Assembly: GCA_005882115.1 (NCBI GenBank)
Contig: VBEG01000020.1
Span: 1 to 64,000 of the forward strand
Direction of reading: 5' to 3'
Source of the DNA: Chloroflexota bacterium
Lineage (GTDB): Bacteria > Chloroflexota > Dormibacteria > Dormibacterales > Dormibacteraceae
Length of the DNA stretch: 64,000 nt
The position numbers and the translations under genes were made by a program. The notes beneath the pieces were generated by a model. That model saw nothing but the letters and a program-made list of their open reading frames with translations. It made no database searches and was not told the DNA's origin. Of the stretch, positions 41,583-50,113 are shown piece by piece; positions within the stretch are counted from its first letter, which is position 1; each line of letters opens with the position of its first letter.

Positions 41583-42383
41583 TCAAGATCCGGTGAACTC
41601 CGGCTCCTGTTTGCTGAGGAACGACATGATCCCGATCGCGGCGTCGGTGCTCAGGGCGGCGCGGGCGAAGTTCTGCGATTCGACCTCCAAGGCCTCGTCG
41701 AGGGGAAGGCCGTCGCCCCGGCGGACGGAGTCCTTGATCATGGCGATCGCAAACGTGGCGGCCTTGGCCAGGTTGCCGGCGAGCTCGTCGACCGCAGCCG
41801 GAAACTCCTCCGGCGCGACGGCGCGGTCGACCCAGCCGACGGCCTCGGCCTCCTTGGCCGAAAGCCGCGACGACTCGATCAGATAGCGCGTCGCGCGGGC
41901 TTTGCCGATGAGCCTGGGCAGCCTTTGTGTCCCACCGGCGCCGGGGATGATCCCCAGCGAAGCCTCCGTCTGGCCGATGCGGGACCGCCCGTCCTCGATC
42001 ATGATCCGGAAGTCGCAGCACAAGGTGAGCTCGCTGCCGCCGCCGAGAGCGTGGCCGTTGATGGCCGCGATGACCGGCTTGGGGCACCGCTCGATGGCGT
42101 TGAAGTGGTGGTTCATTCGCCGCATGAAAAGCGCGATCTGGTCGGCCGCATCGGGTGCGTCGCGGTCGATGCCCATCATGGATGTCAGGTCGGCGCCGAC
42201 GCTGAAGTACTTCTCGTAGTCCGACGCGAGCACGATCACCCGGACGGACTGATCCGCGCCCAGCTCTCCGAAGGCAGCCGCGAGGTCCAGCATCAGGTCC
42301 TCCGCGATCGCGTTGTTGCCCTTGCGGTGCATTACGACTCGCGCGACGGGCCCCTTGCGCCGGAGGTCGACCAGGTCGCCCAC
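41583..42383 (-). CDS. Enoyl-CoA hydratase/isomerase (crotonase family)
   Basis: A 266-aa crotonase-fold enzyme. The oxyanion segment FSVGADLTSM and AAINGHALGGGSELTLCCDF are standard; a glutamate sits in EASLGIIPGAGGTQRLPRLIG, matching one of the two catalytic acids of enoyl-CoA hydratase. It hydrates 2-enoyl-CoA in beta-oxidation or ring degradation. GTG 42383 lies 2 nt after the SDR stop. The track ORF runs upstream in a shadow of the SDR gene. Last gene of the acyl-CoA operon. Confidence 0.9.
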   Translation of the reverse strand: MGDLVDLRRKGPVARVVMHRKGNNAIAEDLMLDLAAAFGELGADQSVRVIVLASDYEKYFSVGADLTSMMGIDRDAPDAADQIALFMRRMNHHFNAIERCPKPVIAAINGHALGGGSELTLCCDFRIMIEDGRSRIGQTEASLGIIPGAGGTQRLPRLIGKARATRYLIESSRLSAKEAEAVGWVDRAVAPEEFPAAVDELAGNLAKAATFAIAMIKDSVRRGDGLPLDEALEVESQNFARAALSTDAAIGIMSFLSKQEPEFTGS

Positions 42384-42385
42384 CG

Positions 42386-43225
42386 CTACGCCGTGAAGAG
42401 AGGGATGCCGCCGGCGACCTCGATCACCGCGCCGGTGATGTAGCCCGCCTCCTCGGTGCAGAGGAAGGCGATCGTGTTCGCGATGTCCTCGGGCTGCCCG
42501 AAGCGCTTGAAGACGGTGCGCGACTTGAACCGCTCGTACATCGGGTTGTTCGCGGCGGCGGCTTTGCCCGCCTCGGACTCGATGATGCCCGGTGCGATCG
42601 CGTTGGCGGTGATGTTGTGGCGGCCGCCTTCGAGCGCGGCGGTCTTGGCCAGACCAATGAGGCCGGCCTTGGTCGAGGAGTAGCTGGCCTGGCCGAAGCC
42701 GCCGAGCGTGCCGGCGACCGAGGACATGAATATCAGCCGGCCCCACTTGTTCTCGGCCATGTACGGCCAGACCTCTTTGGTGCAGTTGAATGCGCCGGTC
42801 AGGTTGACCCTCACGTCGCGGTCCCAGAGCTCGTAGGACTGGTTGGGGATCTGTGCCGCGTGATCGAGCGTGGCCGCGTTGTTGATCAGGATGTCGATCT
42901 TGCCGAACTCGTCTTTGACTTTCTTGAAGACGTCCTTGACCTGGTCGCGGTTGGTGACGTCCATCTTGATCGCGAGAGAGCGGCGGCCCATCTTGCGAAT
43001 CTCCTCAGCGGTCGCGTTCGAGTGCACCCAACCCTGAGACACCGCCACCTGCGCGAGCATGCTGCCTTGCGATTCCGCGGTCTGCTGCAGGTTGGGATCG
43101 TCCTCGACCAGGACGTCGGTGATGACGACGTCGGCGCCCAGACCCGCGAGGGTCAGCGCATCCTGACGGCCTAGCCCGCGCGAGGCGCCGGTGACCACAG
43201 CGACTCTTCCGGAAAGATCGAACAT
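42386..43225 (-). CDS. SDR-family 3-hydroxyacyl-CoA dehydrogenase-like
   Basis: A 279-aa short-chain dehydrogenase. TGASRGLGRQ is the NAD(P) loop, NNAATLDH the NNAG-type motif, MSSVAG supplies the serine and YSSTKAG the YxxxK. An insert of about 30 residues after the second strand (VLVEDDPNLQQ...GWVHSN) resembles multifunctional-enzyme type hydroxyacyl-CoA dehydrogenases. The context, between an acyl-CoA dehydrogenase and an enoyl-CoA hydratase, suggests oxidation of 3-hydroxyacyl-CoA. ATG 43225 has GGGGG 7 nt upstream; the GTG just before it is an alternative. Confidence 0.87.
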   Translation of the reverse strand: MFDLSGRVAVVTGASRGLGRQDALTLAGLGADVVITDVLVEDDPNLQQTAESQGSMLAQVAVSQGWVHSNATAEEIRKMGRRSLAIKMDVTNRDQVKDVFKKVKDEFGKIDILINNAATLDHAAQIPNQSYELWDRDVRVNLTGAFNCTKEVWPYMAENKWGRLIFMSSVAGTLGGFGQASYSSTKAGLIGLAKTAALEGGRHNITANAIAPGIIESEAGKAAAANNPMYERFKSRTVFKRFGQPEDIANTIAFLCTEEAGYITGAVIEVAGGIPLFTA

Positions 43226-43228
43226 CAC

Positions 43229-44428
43229 CTACCCCCTCAATTTGATGGTCCCGCGCTGGCCGGAGATGGCGCGCGAGATGACCAGCCTCTGGATCTCCGC
43301 GGTGCCCTCCCAGATCTGGTAGATCTTCGCGTCGCGGAACCACTTCTCGACCGGGTATTCCTTGATGTAGCCGTATCCGCCCAGGACCTGGATGGCGTCT
43401 GTCGTCACCTCCATCGCAACGTCAGCCGCAAAGCATTTCGCCATCGAACCCTCAGCGCGTTCGAACGGCACGTCCTGGGTGGCCATCCAGCCGGCGCGCC
43501 AGATCAAGAGCCGCGCGGCGTCGATCTTCATCGCCATATCGGCGAGCTTGAACCCGACGGCCTCGTGCTGCCACAGGGGTTTGCCGAACTGCTTGCGCTC
43601 CTGCGCGTACTCGAGCGCGAACTCATATGCCGCGCGTGCGATCCCCAACGCCCCGGCGGCCACCCCGGGACGGGTCGCCTCCAGCGTCATGAGCGCGGCC
43701 AGCGCGCCGGGGCCGGCGTTGTCGGCGTCCGGCTCGCCGCCCAGACGGTGGTCGAGCGGAACCTCGCAGTCCTCGAGGATCACCTGCGCCGTGTGGCTCG
43801 CGCGCACGCCGAGCTTCCTTTCCTTGCGGCCCATCCGCAGGCCCTGCGTGTCCTTGGGCACGAGAAACGAAGCGATGCCCGCAGGGCCTTTCGAGGGGTC
43901 GGTGTTGGCGTAGATCACGTGGTAGTCGGCGATCCCGCCGTTGGTGCAGAACTGCTTGGTGCCGTTGAGGATGTACGCATCCTTGACCCGAGTCGCACGC
44001 GTTTTCATGGCGAGCGCGTCGGATCCTGAGTCCGGTTCAGTGAGGCCGAGACCGCCGAGGACGAGACGGTCGGGATGGGTGAACTCCGGCAGCCATCGTT
44101 TCTTCTGCTCTTGGGTTCCGCTCGAGCGAATGCCGGCGATCGCGAGCGCCATCGACTGTATGCACACCGCGATCCCCGCGCAGCCCCAGCTCAGCTCTTC
44201 GTTGAGGATCAGCTCGGTCAGGAAGTCGAGGCCCTGGCCGCCGTACTCCTCGGGGATGAACGCGGCAGGGCTCAGGCCGAGGCGGTGCGCCTTTTTGACG
44301 ACCTCGTACGGAAATTCCTCGGTCTCGTCGAAATGCGCCGCGACCGGGCGGATCTCTTTCTCGGCGAACCGGTGCGCAAGCTTGCGGATCTCCTCCTGCT
44401 CGGGCGTGAGCGAGAAGTCCAGTGTCAA
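43229..44428 (-). CDS. Acyl-CoA dehydrogenase
   Basis: A 399-aa flavoenzyme that introduces the 2,3-double bond into acyl-CoA. LGLTEPDSGSDALAMKTRA is the FAD-binding signature and QVLGGYGYIKEYPVEKWFRDAKI the C-terminal one; the catalytic glutamate is in IWEGTAEIQRLVI. TTG start, preceded by GGGGTGGGGG; a small hairpin repeat lies upstream in the gap to the hydratase genes. Electron acceptor ETF is not in the window. Confidence 0.92.
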   Translation of the reverse strand: MTLDFSLTPEQEEIRKLAHRFAEKEIRPVAAHFDETEEFPYEVVKKAHRLGLSPAAFIPEEYGGQGLDFLTELILNEELSWGCAGIAVCIQSMALAIAGIRSSGTQEQKKRWLPEFTHPDRLVLGGLGLTEPDSGSDALAMKTRATRVKDAYILNGTKQFCTNGGIADYHVIYANTDPSKGPAGIASFLVPKDTQGLRMGRKERKLGVRASHTAQVILEDCEVPLDHRLGGEPDADNAGPGALAALMTLEATRPGVAAGALGIARAAYEFALEYAQERKQFGKPLWQHEAVGFKLADMAMKIDAARLLIWRAGWMATQDVPFERAEGSMAKCFAADVAMEVTTDAIQVLGGYGYIKEYPVEKWFRDAKIYQIWEGTAEIQRLVISRAISGQRGTIKLRG

Positions 44429-44442
44429 CCCCCACCCCCCGT

Positions 44443-44463
44443 CCCTCTCCCAGAAGGAGAGGG
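44443..44463. repeat. Small palindromic hairpin CCCTCTCC-n5-GGAGAGGG
   Basis: An 8-bp perfect stem with loop CAGAA in the short gap between two operon genes. It looks like a dispersed intergenic palindrome rather than a terminator, since the operon continues across it and there is no T-run. Confidence 0.4.
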
Positions 44464-44473
44464 CGCCACTGCC

Positions 44474-44833
44474 TCATCCATGCGTTCCATACTCCGCCAC
44501 CGACTTGGTGAGCACCGCCTCGCCGTGCTGGTTAAAGGCCTTCACCTCGAGCTTGCCTTCGCCCACTTGTTCCGCGCTGAAAGTGACGGTGTCGCCCGGC
44601 ACGACCATGCCCGCGAATCGCACGGCGAGCCGTCGCAGGCGGTGAGGCCCCCCGGCAGCCTCACCGGCCACCGTGGCGGCGATGCCCATCTGGAGCATGC
44701 CGTGCGCGATCAGGCTTGGAAGTCCAACCGAGCGCGCGAACTCGTCGTCCAGGTGGATCGGATTCATGTCGCCGGACGCCTCCGCGTAGGCGGCGATCTG
44801 CTCCCGGGTGAAGGTGACCTTTCGTTCGGTCAC
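44474..44833 (-). CDS. MaoC-like (R)-specific enoyl-CoA hydratase, HadB-like
   Basis: A 119-aa single-hotdog MaoC dehydratase. YAEASGDMNPIHLDDEFA is the hydratase-2 motif with the catalytic Asp and His, and LIAHGMLQMGIA continues it. GTG 44833 overlaps the TGA of the HadA-like gene (GTGA) and gives the usual length; the track ORF adds 54 codons of shadow. It probably forms a heterodimer with the preceding product, as in mycobacterial HadAB. Confidence 0.87.
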   Translation of the reverse strand: MTERKVTFTREQIAAYAEASGDMNPIHLDDEFARSVGLPSLIAHGMLQMGIAATVAGEAAGGPHRLRRLAVRFAGMVVPGDTVTFSAEQVGEGKLEVKAFNQHGEAVLTKSVAEYGTHG

Positions 44834-45216
44834 AAACGAATCACGAACAATGCGCGCGAACGGCAAACCGGCGAGCCTTGCTCGTCGCTCGTATCGGTTT
44901 CGAACGAGACTAATCGCATGCCGCGCCGGCTGGTGTCCGATGCCACACGTGCTTGCGAGGTCACGGTCTCGCCAACGCGCGGCTGACGCCACCACTGGAA
45001 TTCCTGCTCGGCGTGGAGCAGCCGCGCGAAATCGACCGCCGCTTCGTCGTCGCCGAACAGCTGCGGTGCCGTCACGCCCAACGAGTAGACCGCCGCGAAT
45101 GTCGGCGGCACACCGTCGGAGGGGTCGGCGCCGATGGCGCGCGCAAAATCCGCGACGCGCTTGGATTCGATCTCGAATCTAACCGCCGGGTAGGTGCGCC
45201 CGGCGACCGCTGCCAT
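44830..45216 (-). CDS. MaoC N-terminal domain dehydratase subunit, HadA-like
   Basis: A 128-aa hotdog protein of the FAS1_DH/MaoC_dehydrat_N type. FEIESKRVADFARAIGAD, PPTFAAVY and LLHAEQEFQWWRQPRVGETV are typical of HadA/HadC, the non-catalytic partner that forms the acyl pocket. ATG with a TAGTCT box 9 nt upstream, so leaderless. First gene of an operon (HadA-like, HadB-like, acyl-CoA dehydrogenase, SDR, enoyl-CoA hydratase). Confidence 0.85.
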   Translation of the reverse strand: MAAVAGRTYPAVRFEIESKRVADFARAIGADPSDGVPPTFAAVYSLGVTAPQLFGDDEAAVDFARLLHAEQEFQWWRQPRVGETVTSQARVASDTSRRGMRLVSFETDTSDEQGSPVCRSRALFVIRL

Positions 45217-45225
45217 GACGCGAAA

Positions 45226-45231
45226 AGACTA
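45226..45231 (-). promoter_or_regulatory. -10 element TAGTCT of the acyl-CoA operon
   Basis: TAGTCT lies 9 nt before the HadA-like ATG and contains the stop codon of the upstream transglutaminase gene. Confidence 0.45.
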
Positions 45232-47607
45232 GGGTCTTGTCGGTCTCAGACGCGCGAGCACGCGGCGCAGCAGCATCGGGCGCAGGTTCGACCACGCGTC
45301 CATCACCGACGAACGGCTCGTCGCCGCGACCTCGGGCGGAGCGTACGCCGCGACGATGAAGCCGTCGGCCAGCGCAGACATCGGTTCGGCGGTTTCGGGA
45401 AACGTCCTCCGAATCCGGCGGCCGAGCTCCAGGGGAGTCTCGCCCGGCCGGCGTTCGGCGCCGGCCAGCCTCGCGAGCACGAGCGTGCGTTTCCAGACGG
45501 CCATCACGCTGCGCGGCCGCAAGTACCTCGAGATGACGACGAGCAGCAGGAGCAGCATGGCGATGAAGCCGCCGAGGATCTTGGTCGCGGTCGACGCGTC
45601 GAGGACCGAGGAAACCCTGATGCCGGCGATCGACGGGCCGCTCGCGGGGTCGTTGCGCTCGCCGCGGACGCTCCCTGGAGTCGAGCCACCGCCCACAGGC
45701 AGCGTGACACCGCCTGTCGGGTCCTGGCAGTTGTTGTCGCGCAGACACGTCGCCTGCGGCCCCGCGCCGCGCGAAATCGGCGTGTACACGCTGAGGTTGT
45801 CGGCGGTCGGCTCGAACGGGATCCAGCCGTACTTGGGGAAGTAAACCTCGACCCACGTGTGCGCGTCCTCCCCGCGAACCACGTACTGGTTGGTCTGCGC
45901 ATCGAACGTCCCCGGCCCGAAGCCGTTGACGAGCCGCGCCGGGATGCCCAGCGAGCGCAGCATATCGCCCATCGCGGTGGCGAAGAACTCGCAGTAGCCC
46001 TTCTTCGACTGGAAGAGGAAATACTCCATGGGATCGACGCCGTCAGGAGTCTTGGCATCGAGTGAGTAGGTGAAGTTGCTCGGATTGCGGAGATAGGCCT
46101 CGATCGCCGCCGCCTTGTCATACGGCGTGGTGGCTCCGGCGTTGGTCACGATCTTCACCGCGAGGTTGTGGATCTCCTGCTCGACGAACTGCGTCCGGTA
46201 GCCCCTTTGCGGTAGGAACGTGTATGGCTGCAGCCATTCCGGATAGGCGGTGCCGGCCGCTTGGAGGTCGCTCGCGGTCGCCGTCGAGTACTCCACCGTG
46301 GCTATGTAGTTGCCGGACGATGTCGTCGGTTGCACGCTGCCCAGCCGGTCGATCGTGTTCACGGTGACGGAGTTGGCGTCCGACAGCTGGATCTGAGTGC
46401 TCACGGTCAGCCGATCGACCTTGTACGCCAGCCCCGGATAGAACAGCACGTCCTGGCTGCCTATGGGCGGACGCAGCATCCTGATGGTGACTTTGCCAAG
46501 CGCCAGCTTTTCGTAGTCCTCGGCGTACTGATACAGGTCGTTCTTGGCCACGAGCTGACGCAGCTCGATGCGATTCGGCTGCGTGTAGCGCCACTCACCG
46601 CCGGAGGTGATCGACACGTTCACGCCCCGGAAGTACTTCGGCCCGCTGTAGTCGGCGATCGTATACGTGAAGACGACATCACGCGTCCTCTGCAGCGATC
46701 CGTTCAGCCTCACGTCTGTCGTGAAGCCGGTGACCCCGGTTGACTTTCCGTTGCTGAAGAATCCCGGGTGGCTGAGCTGCTGCTGCAGCTGCGCCCAGCT
46801 GGTGAAGATGCCCGACTCGACGTCGAGCGTGCGGTCGGCGGTGGATAGCGGCGGCAGCATGATGCCGAGCACGATCAGTGCGGCCATCGCGACCAGCCCG
46901 CTCTCCCAGAAGTCCCACCGCGCGTCGCCGGTCAGCTTCACGTTGGCGCGCTGCGCGTTGGCGATCGAGGCCGTGTAGTTGGTCCATAGGAGAAGTGCCA
47001 GTGTCAGGACGAGCATGGCGAGCGTGTAGCCGTTCTGGTCTTGTGGCACGTTCAGCACGTTCGTCGCAAACGCTGCCGCGCCCGGGATGAGGCCCAGCAT
47101 CGGCTTGCGCCACCGCAGCACGCACCAGCTGAGCCATGCGCCGGTGATCCACATCAACAGGCAGATCAGAAGGAGGTAGAACGACGGGTCGGACGCGACT
47201 GCGCCTGTCGTGATCCGATCCCACCACGAGCTGACGAGCTGCGGGCCGATCACGTCCGCCGGGTGCCGGGCGTGGATCTGAGGCCATGCTCCAGCGAACG
47301 CCGCGACCGGCGCGAGCACGAGCCCGACCCCAAGGGATAGCGGCTCGCGCACCGACAGCACAGCGAGCACTCCCAAGACAACCGCGCCGGCCAACGCCAC
47401 CCACACGATCACGTCGATGCCGTCCACCCAACGCACGGTGGACGTCGAGCGCGCGACAGTGAAGGTCAGCAGGAGGACGAGCACCGCGGACCAGAAACGC
47501 CCGCCACCTACGGCGTCGTGGATTCGCTCCCAGATCAGCGCCTGTGGGCTGTCATCGAATGCCGCCTCGGGGCTTACGAGACGGCCGCTAGGCGATACGT
47601 ATCGCAT
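45229..47607 (-). CDS. TgpA-type membrane transglutaminase-like protein
   Basis: A 792-aa protein of the TgpA/DUF3488 family. About six N-terminal helices are followed by a long extracytoplasmic region with a transglutaminase core: KKGYCEFFATAMGDMLRSLG (catalytic Cys), RGEDAHTWVEVYFPKYGW (His) and a following acidic position in PFEPTAD. One helix near residue 670 and a C-terminal cytoplasmic DUF4129-like helical tail complete it. Function in the cell is unknown; the trio with MoxR and DUF58 is conserved in many phyla and may fold or modify surface proteins. Its start overlaps the DUF58 gene by 20 nt. Confidence 0.9.
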   Translation of the reverse strand: MRYVSPSGRLVSPEAAFDDSPQALIWERIHDAVGGGRFWSAVLVLLLTFTVARSTSTVRWVDGIDVIVWVALAGAVVLGVLAVLSVREPLSLGVGLVLAPVAAFAGAWPQIHARHPADVIGPQLVSSWWDRITTGAVASDPSFYLLLICLLMWITGAWLSWCVLRWRKPMLGLIPGAAAFATNVLNVPQDQNGYTLAMLVLTLALLLWTNYTASIANAQRANVKLTGDARWDFWESGLVAMAALIVLGIMLPPLSTADRTLDVESGIFTSWAQLQQQLSHPGFFSNGKSTGVTGFTTDVRLNGSLQRTRDVVFTYTIADYSGPKYFRGVNVSITSGGEWRYTQPNRIELRQLVAKNDLYQYAEDYEKLALGKVTIRMLRPPIGSQDVLFYPGLAYKVDRLTVSTQIQLSDANSVTVNTIDRLGSVQPTTSSGNYIATVEYSTATASDLQAAGTAYPEWLQPYTFLPQRGYRTQFVEQEIHNLAVKIVTNAGATTPYDKAAAIEAYLRNPSNFTYSLDAKTPDGVDPMEYFLFQSKKGYCEFFATAMGDMLRSLGIPARLVNGFGPGTFDAQTNQYVVRGEDAHTWVEVYFPKYGWIPFEPTADNLSVYTPISRGAGPQATCLRDNNCQDPTGGVTLPVGGGSTPGSVRGERNDPASGPSIAGIRVSSVLDASTATKILGGFIAMLLLLLVVISRYLRPRSVMAVWKRTLVLARLAGAERRPGETPLELGRRIRRTFPETAEPMSALADGFIVAAYAPPEVAATSRSSVMDAWSNLRPMLLRRVLARLRPTRP

Positions 47608-48778
47608 CCTTCGTCCTCACCAGGCGCGCGAAGTCGTCGCCGCGCCGCACCACGTAGAGGTCGACGTCCTGGCCCAGGTCGAAGCTCGGATTCTGGTCCG
47701 GCCCACCGAAGCTCGCGGCGTCGATGTAGAAAACGATCAGGCTGGAGCGCCGGCCGCGCACCGCCTGCAGCAGGTGGACCCACGCGGGGTCGGCGCTGGG
47801 GGTGATCACCGCGATCGCACGGCGCGGCAGGCGGCGGATGCGGTCCCACGCGAGAGTGTCGGTCAGAGGCGTGCGGCCGTCGGCTTGGCAGACGGCCAGG
47901 TAGTCGAGGATGAGCCGGTCCTGCCGCACCGCGCGGTGCGGCTCGAGCACCGTGCCGCGGGAATCGTTGCCGATGAGACCGATCTGGCGGCCACGGCTGT
48001 GCACCTGGGCGGCCATCGAGGCGGCAAGGCTTACGGCGTACTCGACCGTCGACTCTTCGCCCTCGCCGAAATGGACACTCCGGTCCAGGTCGAGCAGGAT
48101 CCACAGGTCCGTGGTCAGGGGCTGCTCGAAGGTCTTCGACATTAGGCGCTGGTGCTTTGCCGACAACCCCCAGTGGATGCGCCCGAAGCTGTCGCCGGTG
48201 TTGTAGTCGCGCACACCGCCTGTCTCTGGCGGATAGTCCGCCCAGGCGCCGAACGCCTGGGAGGCGCCGACCTGCTGGGAGCTTGGCGTCAACAGGTCGG
48301 GGACGGGCCGCACGCGCGGATAGACGAGGATCGACGTCCGCTGCGTGAGCTTCAGCTCGCGGTCGAAGAGGCCGAACGGTTCGCGGACGCGGAGCGATGT
48401 CGGGCCCAGCGCCATCCATCCGCGCCTGCGGTAGATACCACGAGATTTCCACCGCACCATGTCCTTGCCGAGCGAGATCACGCGGCCGGGCTGGTAGTCG
48501 GGGATCTGGCTCAGGTCACGGACCTCTACCCACGGCGCGGGGATCCATCCGTCGCGATGCACCTCGAAAGACTCCTCGTATGTGTCGCCGACGGTCGGCG
48601 TGCCGGGGTCGACTTTGCGGGCGACTGTCACACCGCGGATCGCCAACCGCGGCCACGCCCACGCGATCACGAAGAGGAGGCACAAGGCGTACGCGAACGC
48701 GTACGCGGGACGGATCGCGGTCAGATACGTGAAGAACAGGAGCAGTCCCAGGGCACCGGCGAGAGCAACCTTGCTCAT
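47588..48778 (-). CDS. DUF58 protein (vWA-like)
   Basis: A 396-aa protein with two N-terminal membrane helices, a beta-rich middle, and a DUF58 segment GGVRDYNTGDSFGRIHW, followed by a von Willebrand A-like fold (DLWILLDLDRSVHFG), in which DxDxS replaces the MIDAS motif. DUF58 proteins act with a MoxR ATPase as chaperone-like assembly factors; that role is inference here. ATG start, 19 nt after the MoxR stop. Confidence 0.9.
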   Translation of the reverse strand: MSKVALAGALGLLLFFTYLTAIRPAYAFAYALCLLFVIAWAWPRLAIRGVTVARKVDPGTPTVGDTYEESFEVHRDGWIPAPWVEVRDLSQIPDYQPGRVISLGKDMVRWKSRGIYRRRGWMALGPTSLRVREPFGLFDRELKLTQRTSILVYPRVRPVPDLLTPSSQQVGASQAFGAWADYPPETGGVRDYNTGDSFGRIHWGLSAKHQRLMSKTFEQPLTTDLWILLDLDRSVHFGEGEESTVEYAVSLAASMAAQVHSRGRQIGLIGNDSRGTVLEPHRAVRQDRLILDYLAVCQADGRTPLTDTLAWDRIRRLPRRAIAVITPSADPAWVHLLQAVRGRRSSLIVFYIDAASFGGPDQNPSFDLGQDVDLYVVRRGDDFARLVRTKDAIRIA

Positions 48779-48796
48779 GGCTGACCGGCTGAGCGG

Positions 48797-49756
48797 CTAC
48801 CCGTCGTAGGCCATCTGGGGCACGTGCTCGCGCTCGAGCAGGCCCGCGACCAGCTTGCCCGCGCTCTGGCCCTGCATCTCAGCGTTAGGCCGCAGGATGA
48901 TGCGGTGCGCGAGCACCGACTCGGCCAGCGCCTTGATGTCGTCTGGCAGCACGTAACCCCGACCCTGGACAGCGGCCAACGCCTGACTCGCGTGGTAGAG
49001 GTGTAGGGTCCCGCGGGTGCTGGCGCCCAGCGCTACCTCGGGATTGCCACGTGTCCGGCCCACCAGCCGGGCTATGTACTCGCGCAGCTCCGGCTTGACG
49101 AAGACCTCTCGGACCGCGCTCTGCGCGGCCTTCAGCTCGTTGGGCGACACGACCGGCTGGAGCTCCTCCATCGGTGAGTCGATCTTGTGCTGGTTGAGCA
49201 GGTTGGCCTCCTCTTTCTCGGTGAGGTAACCGAGCCTGACCTTCATCAAGAAACGGTCGAGCTGAGCCTCGGGTAATGGGAACGTGCCCGAGTATTCGAC
49301 CGGGTTCTGGGTGGCCATGACCATGAAGGGCTTGGGCAAGACGTGCGTCTCGCCGTCGATCGTCACCTGCCGCTCTTCCATCGCTTCGAGAAGCGCGGCC
49401 TGGGTTTTCGGGCTGGCCCGGTTGATCTCGTCCGCGAGCAGGATCTGCGCGAACACCGGGCCCGGCCGGAACTCGAACTCGTTGGTCTTCTGGTTGTACG
49501 CCCGGACGCCGGTGACGTCGGAGGGCAGCAGGTCGGGGGTGAACTGGATGCGCCGGAACGTGCAGTCGAGCGAGCGGGCGAGTGACTTGGCCAGCATCGT
49601 CTTGCCGACGCCCGGCACGTCTTCGATGAGGAGGTGCCCCTCGCACAGGAGGGTGACGAGGCAAAGCCGGATCTCGTCTTCTTTGTTGACGATCGCTCGA
49701 CTGACATTCGCCATGAACGCATCGGCGACTCGACCGACGGATTCCGGAGCCCCCAT
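48797..49756 (-). CDS. MoxR-family AAA ATPase
   Basis: A 319-aa AAA+ ATPase. [16 protein letters not shown] is the Walker [22 protein letters not shown] the Walker B and sensor, and [23 protein letters not shown] includes sensor 1 and the arginine finger, as in MoxR. ATG 49756 follows a perfect TATAAT by 10 nt; the track ATG at 49795 would place the promoter inside the gene, so it is rejected. First gene of MoxR-DUF58-TgpA. Confidence 0.92.
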   Translation of the reverse strand: MGAPESVGRVADAFMANVSRAIVNKEDEIRLCLVTLLCEGHLLIEDVPGVGKTMLAKSLARSLDCTFRRIQFTPDLLPSDVTGVRAYNQKTNEFEFRPGPVFAQILLADEINRASPKTQAALLEAMEERQVTIDGETHVLPKPFMVMATQNPVEYSGTFPLPEAQLDRFLMKVRLGYLTEKEEANLLNQHKIDSPMEELQPVVSPNELKAAQSAVREVFVKPELREYIARLVGRTRGNPEVALGASTRGTLHLYHASQALAAVQGRGYVLPDDIKALAESVLAHRIILRPNAEMQGQSAGKLVAGLLEREHVPQMAYDG

Positions 49757-49766
49757 TCCTCTCGGG

Positions 49767-49772
49767 ATTATA
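49767..49772 (-). promoter_or_regulatory. -10 element TATAAT of the moxR operon
   Basis: Perfect TATAAT, 10 nt before ATG 49756, with GAGAGG between the two. A -35 is not obvious. Confidence 0.55.
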
Positions 49773-50113
49773 GGTGGGCCGTCTTGGAGCCCCATCAGAG
49801 TTGAATACGGCTGGCGGGTACGTTTGGTTCCGGGCGAGGCGCCTCATCTCAATTTCATTTGCTTTGGGCGTCGTCCCATCCCCACACGATGGTCTCAGTG
49901 AAGCCCGGGCCATCAAACTGGAAGGCCCAGCAGAGCGTCGCTCGCGGGATCGCGAACATCACGATCAGCTGTTGGTTGAGGGGCTTCAGGCGCGAGGGGT
50001 CCTGGATCCAGAATCGGCCCTCCTTGTCGTTTTCTCAGTCGTGAGCGTTGGCGCCTTGGCTCAGCTACTTGCCTATACACGTCGCCAGCAAGCCGATTTG
50101 TGACAGAGGAGCG
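49773..50113. other. Intergenic stretch, no convincing gene
   Basis: About 340 nt between the moxR promoter and the hydrolase stop. A plus-strand frame (49774-50103, 109 aa) ends in a hydrophobic ALLVVFSVVSVGALAQLLAY segment and a basic tail, which could be a small tail-anchored protein, but it has no ribosome site, its first half is ordinary GC-driven sequence, and its start would overlap the moxR promoter. Another frame (49859-50044) is also open. I cannot support either as coding. Confidence 0.5.

Noticed and set aside
49774-50103. 109-aa plus-strand ORF ending in a hydrophobic segment
   Set aside because: No ribosome site, start overlaps the moxR promoter and the first half shows no protein-like pattern; kept only as a possibility in the intergenic entry.
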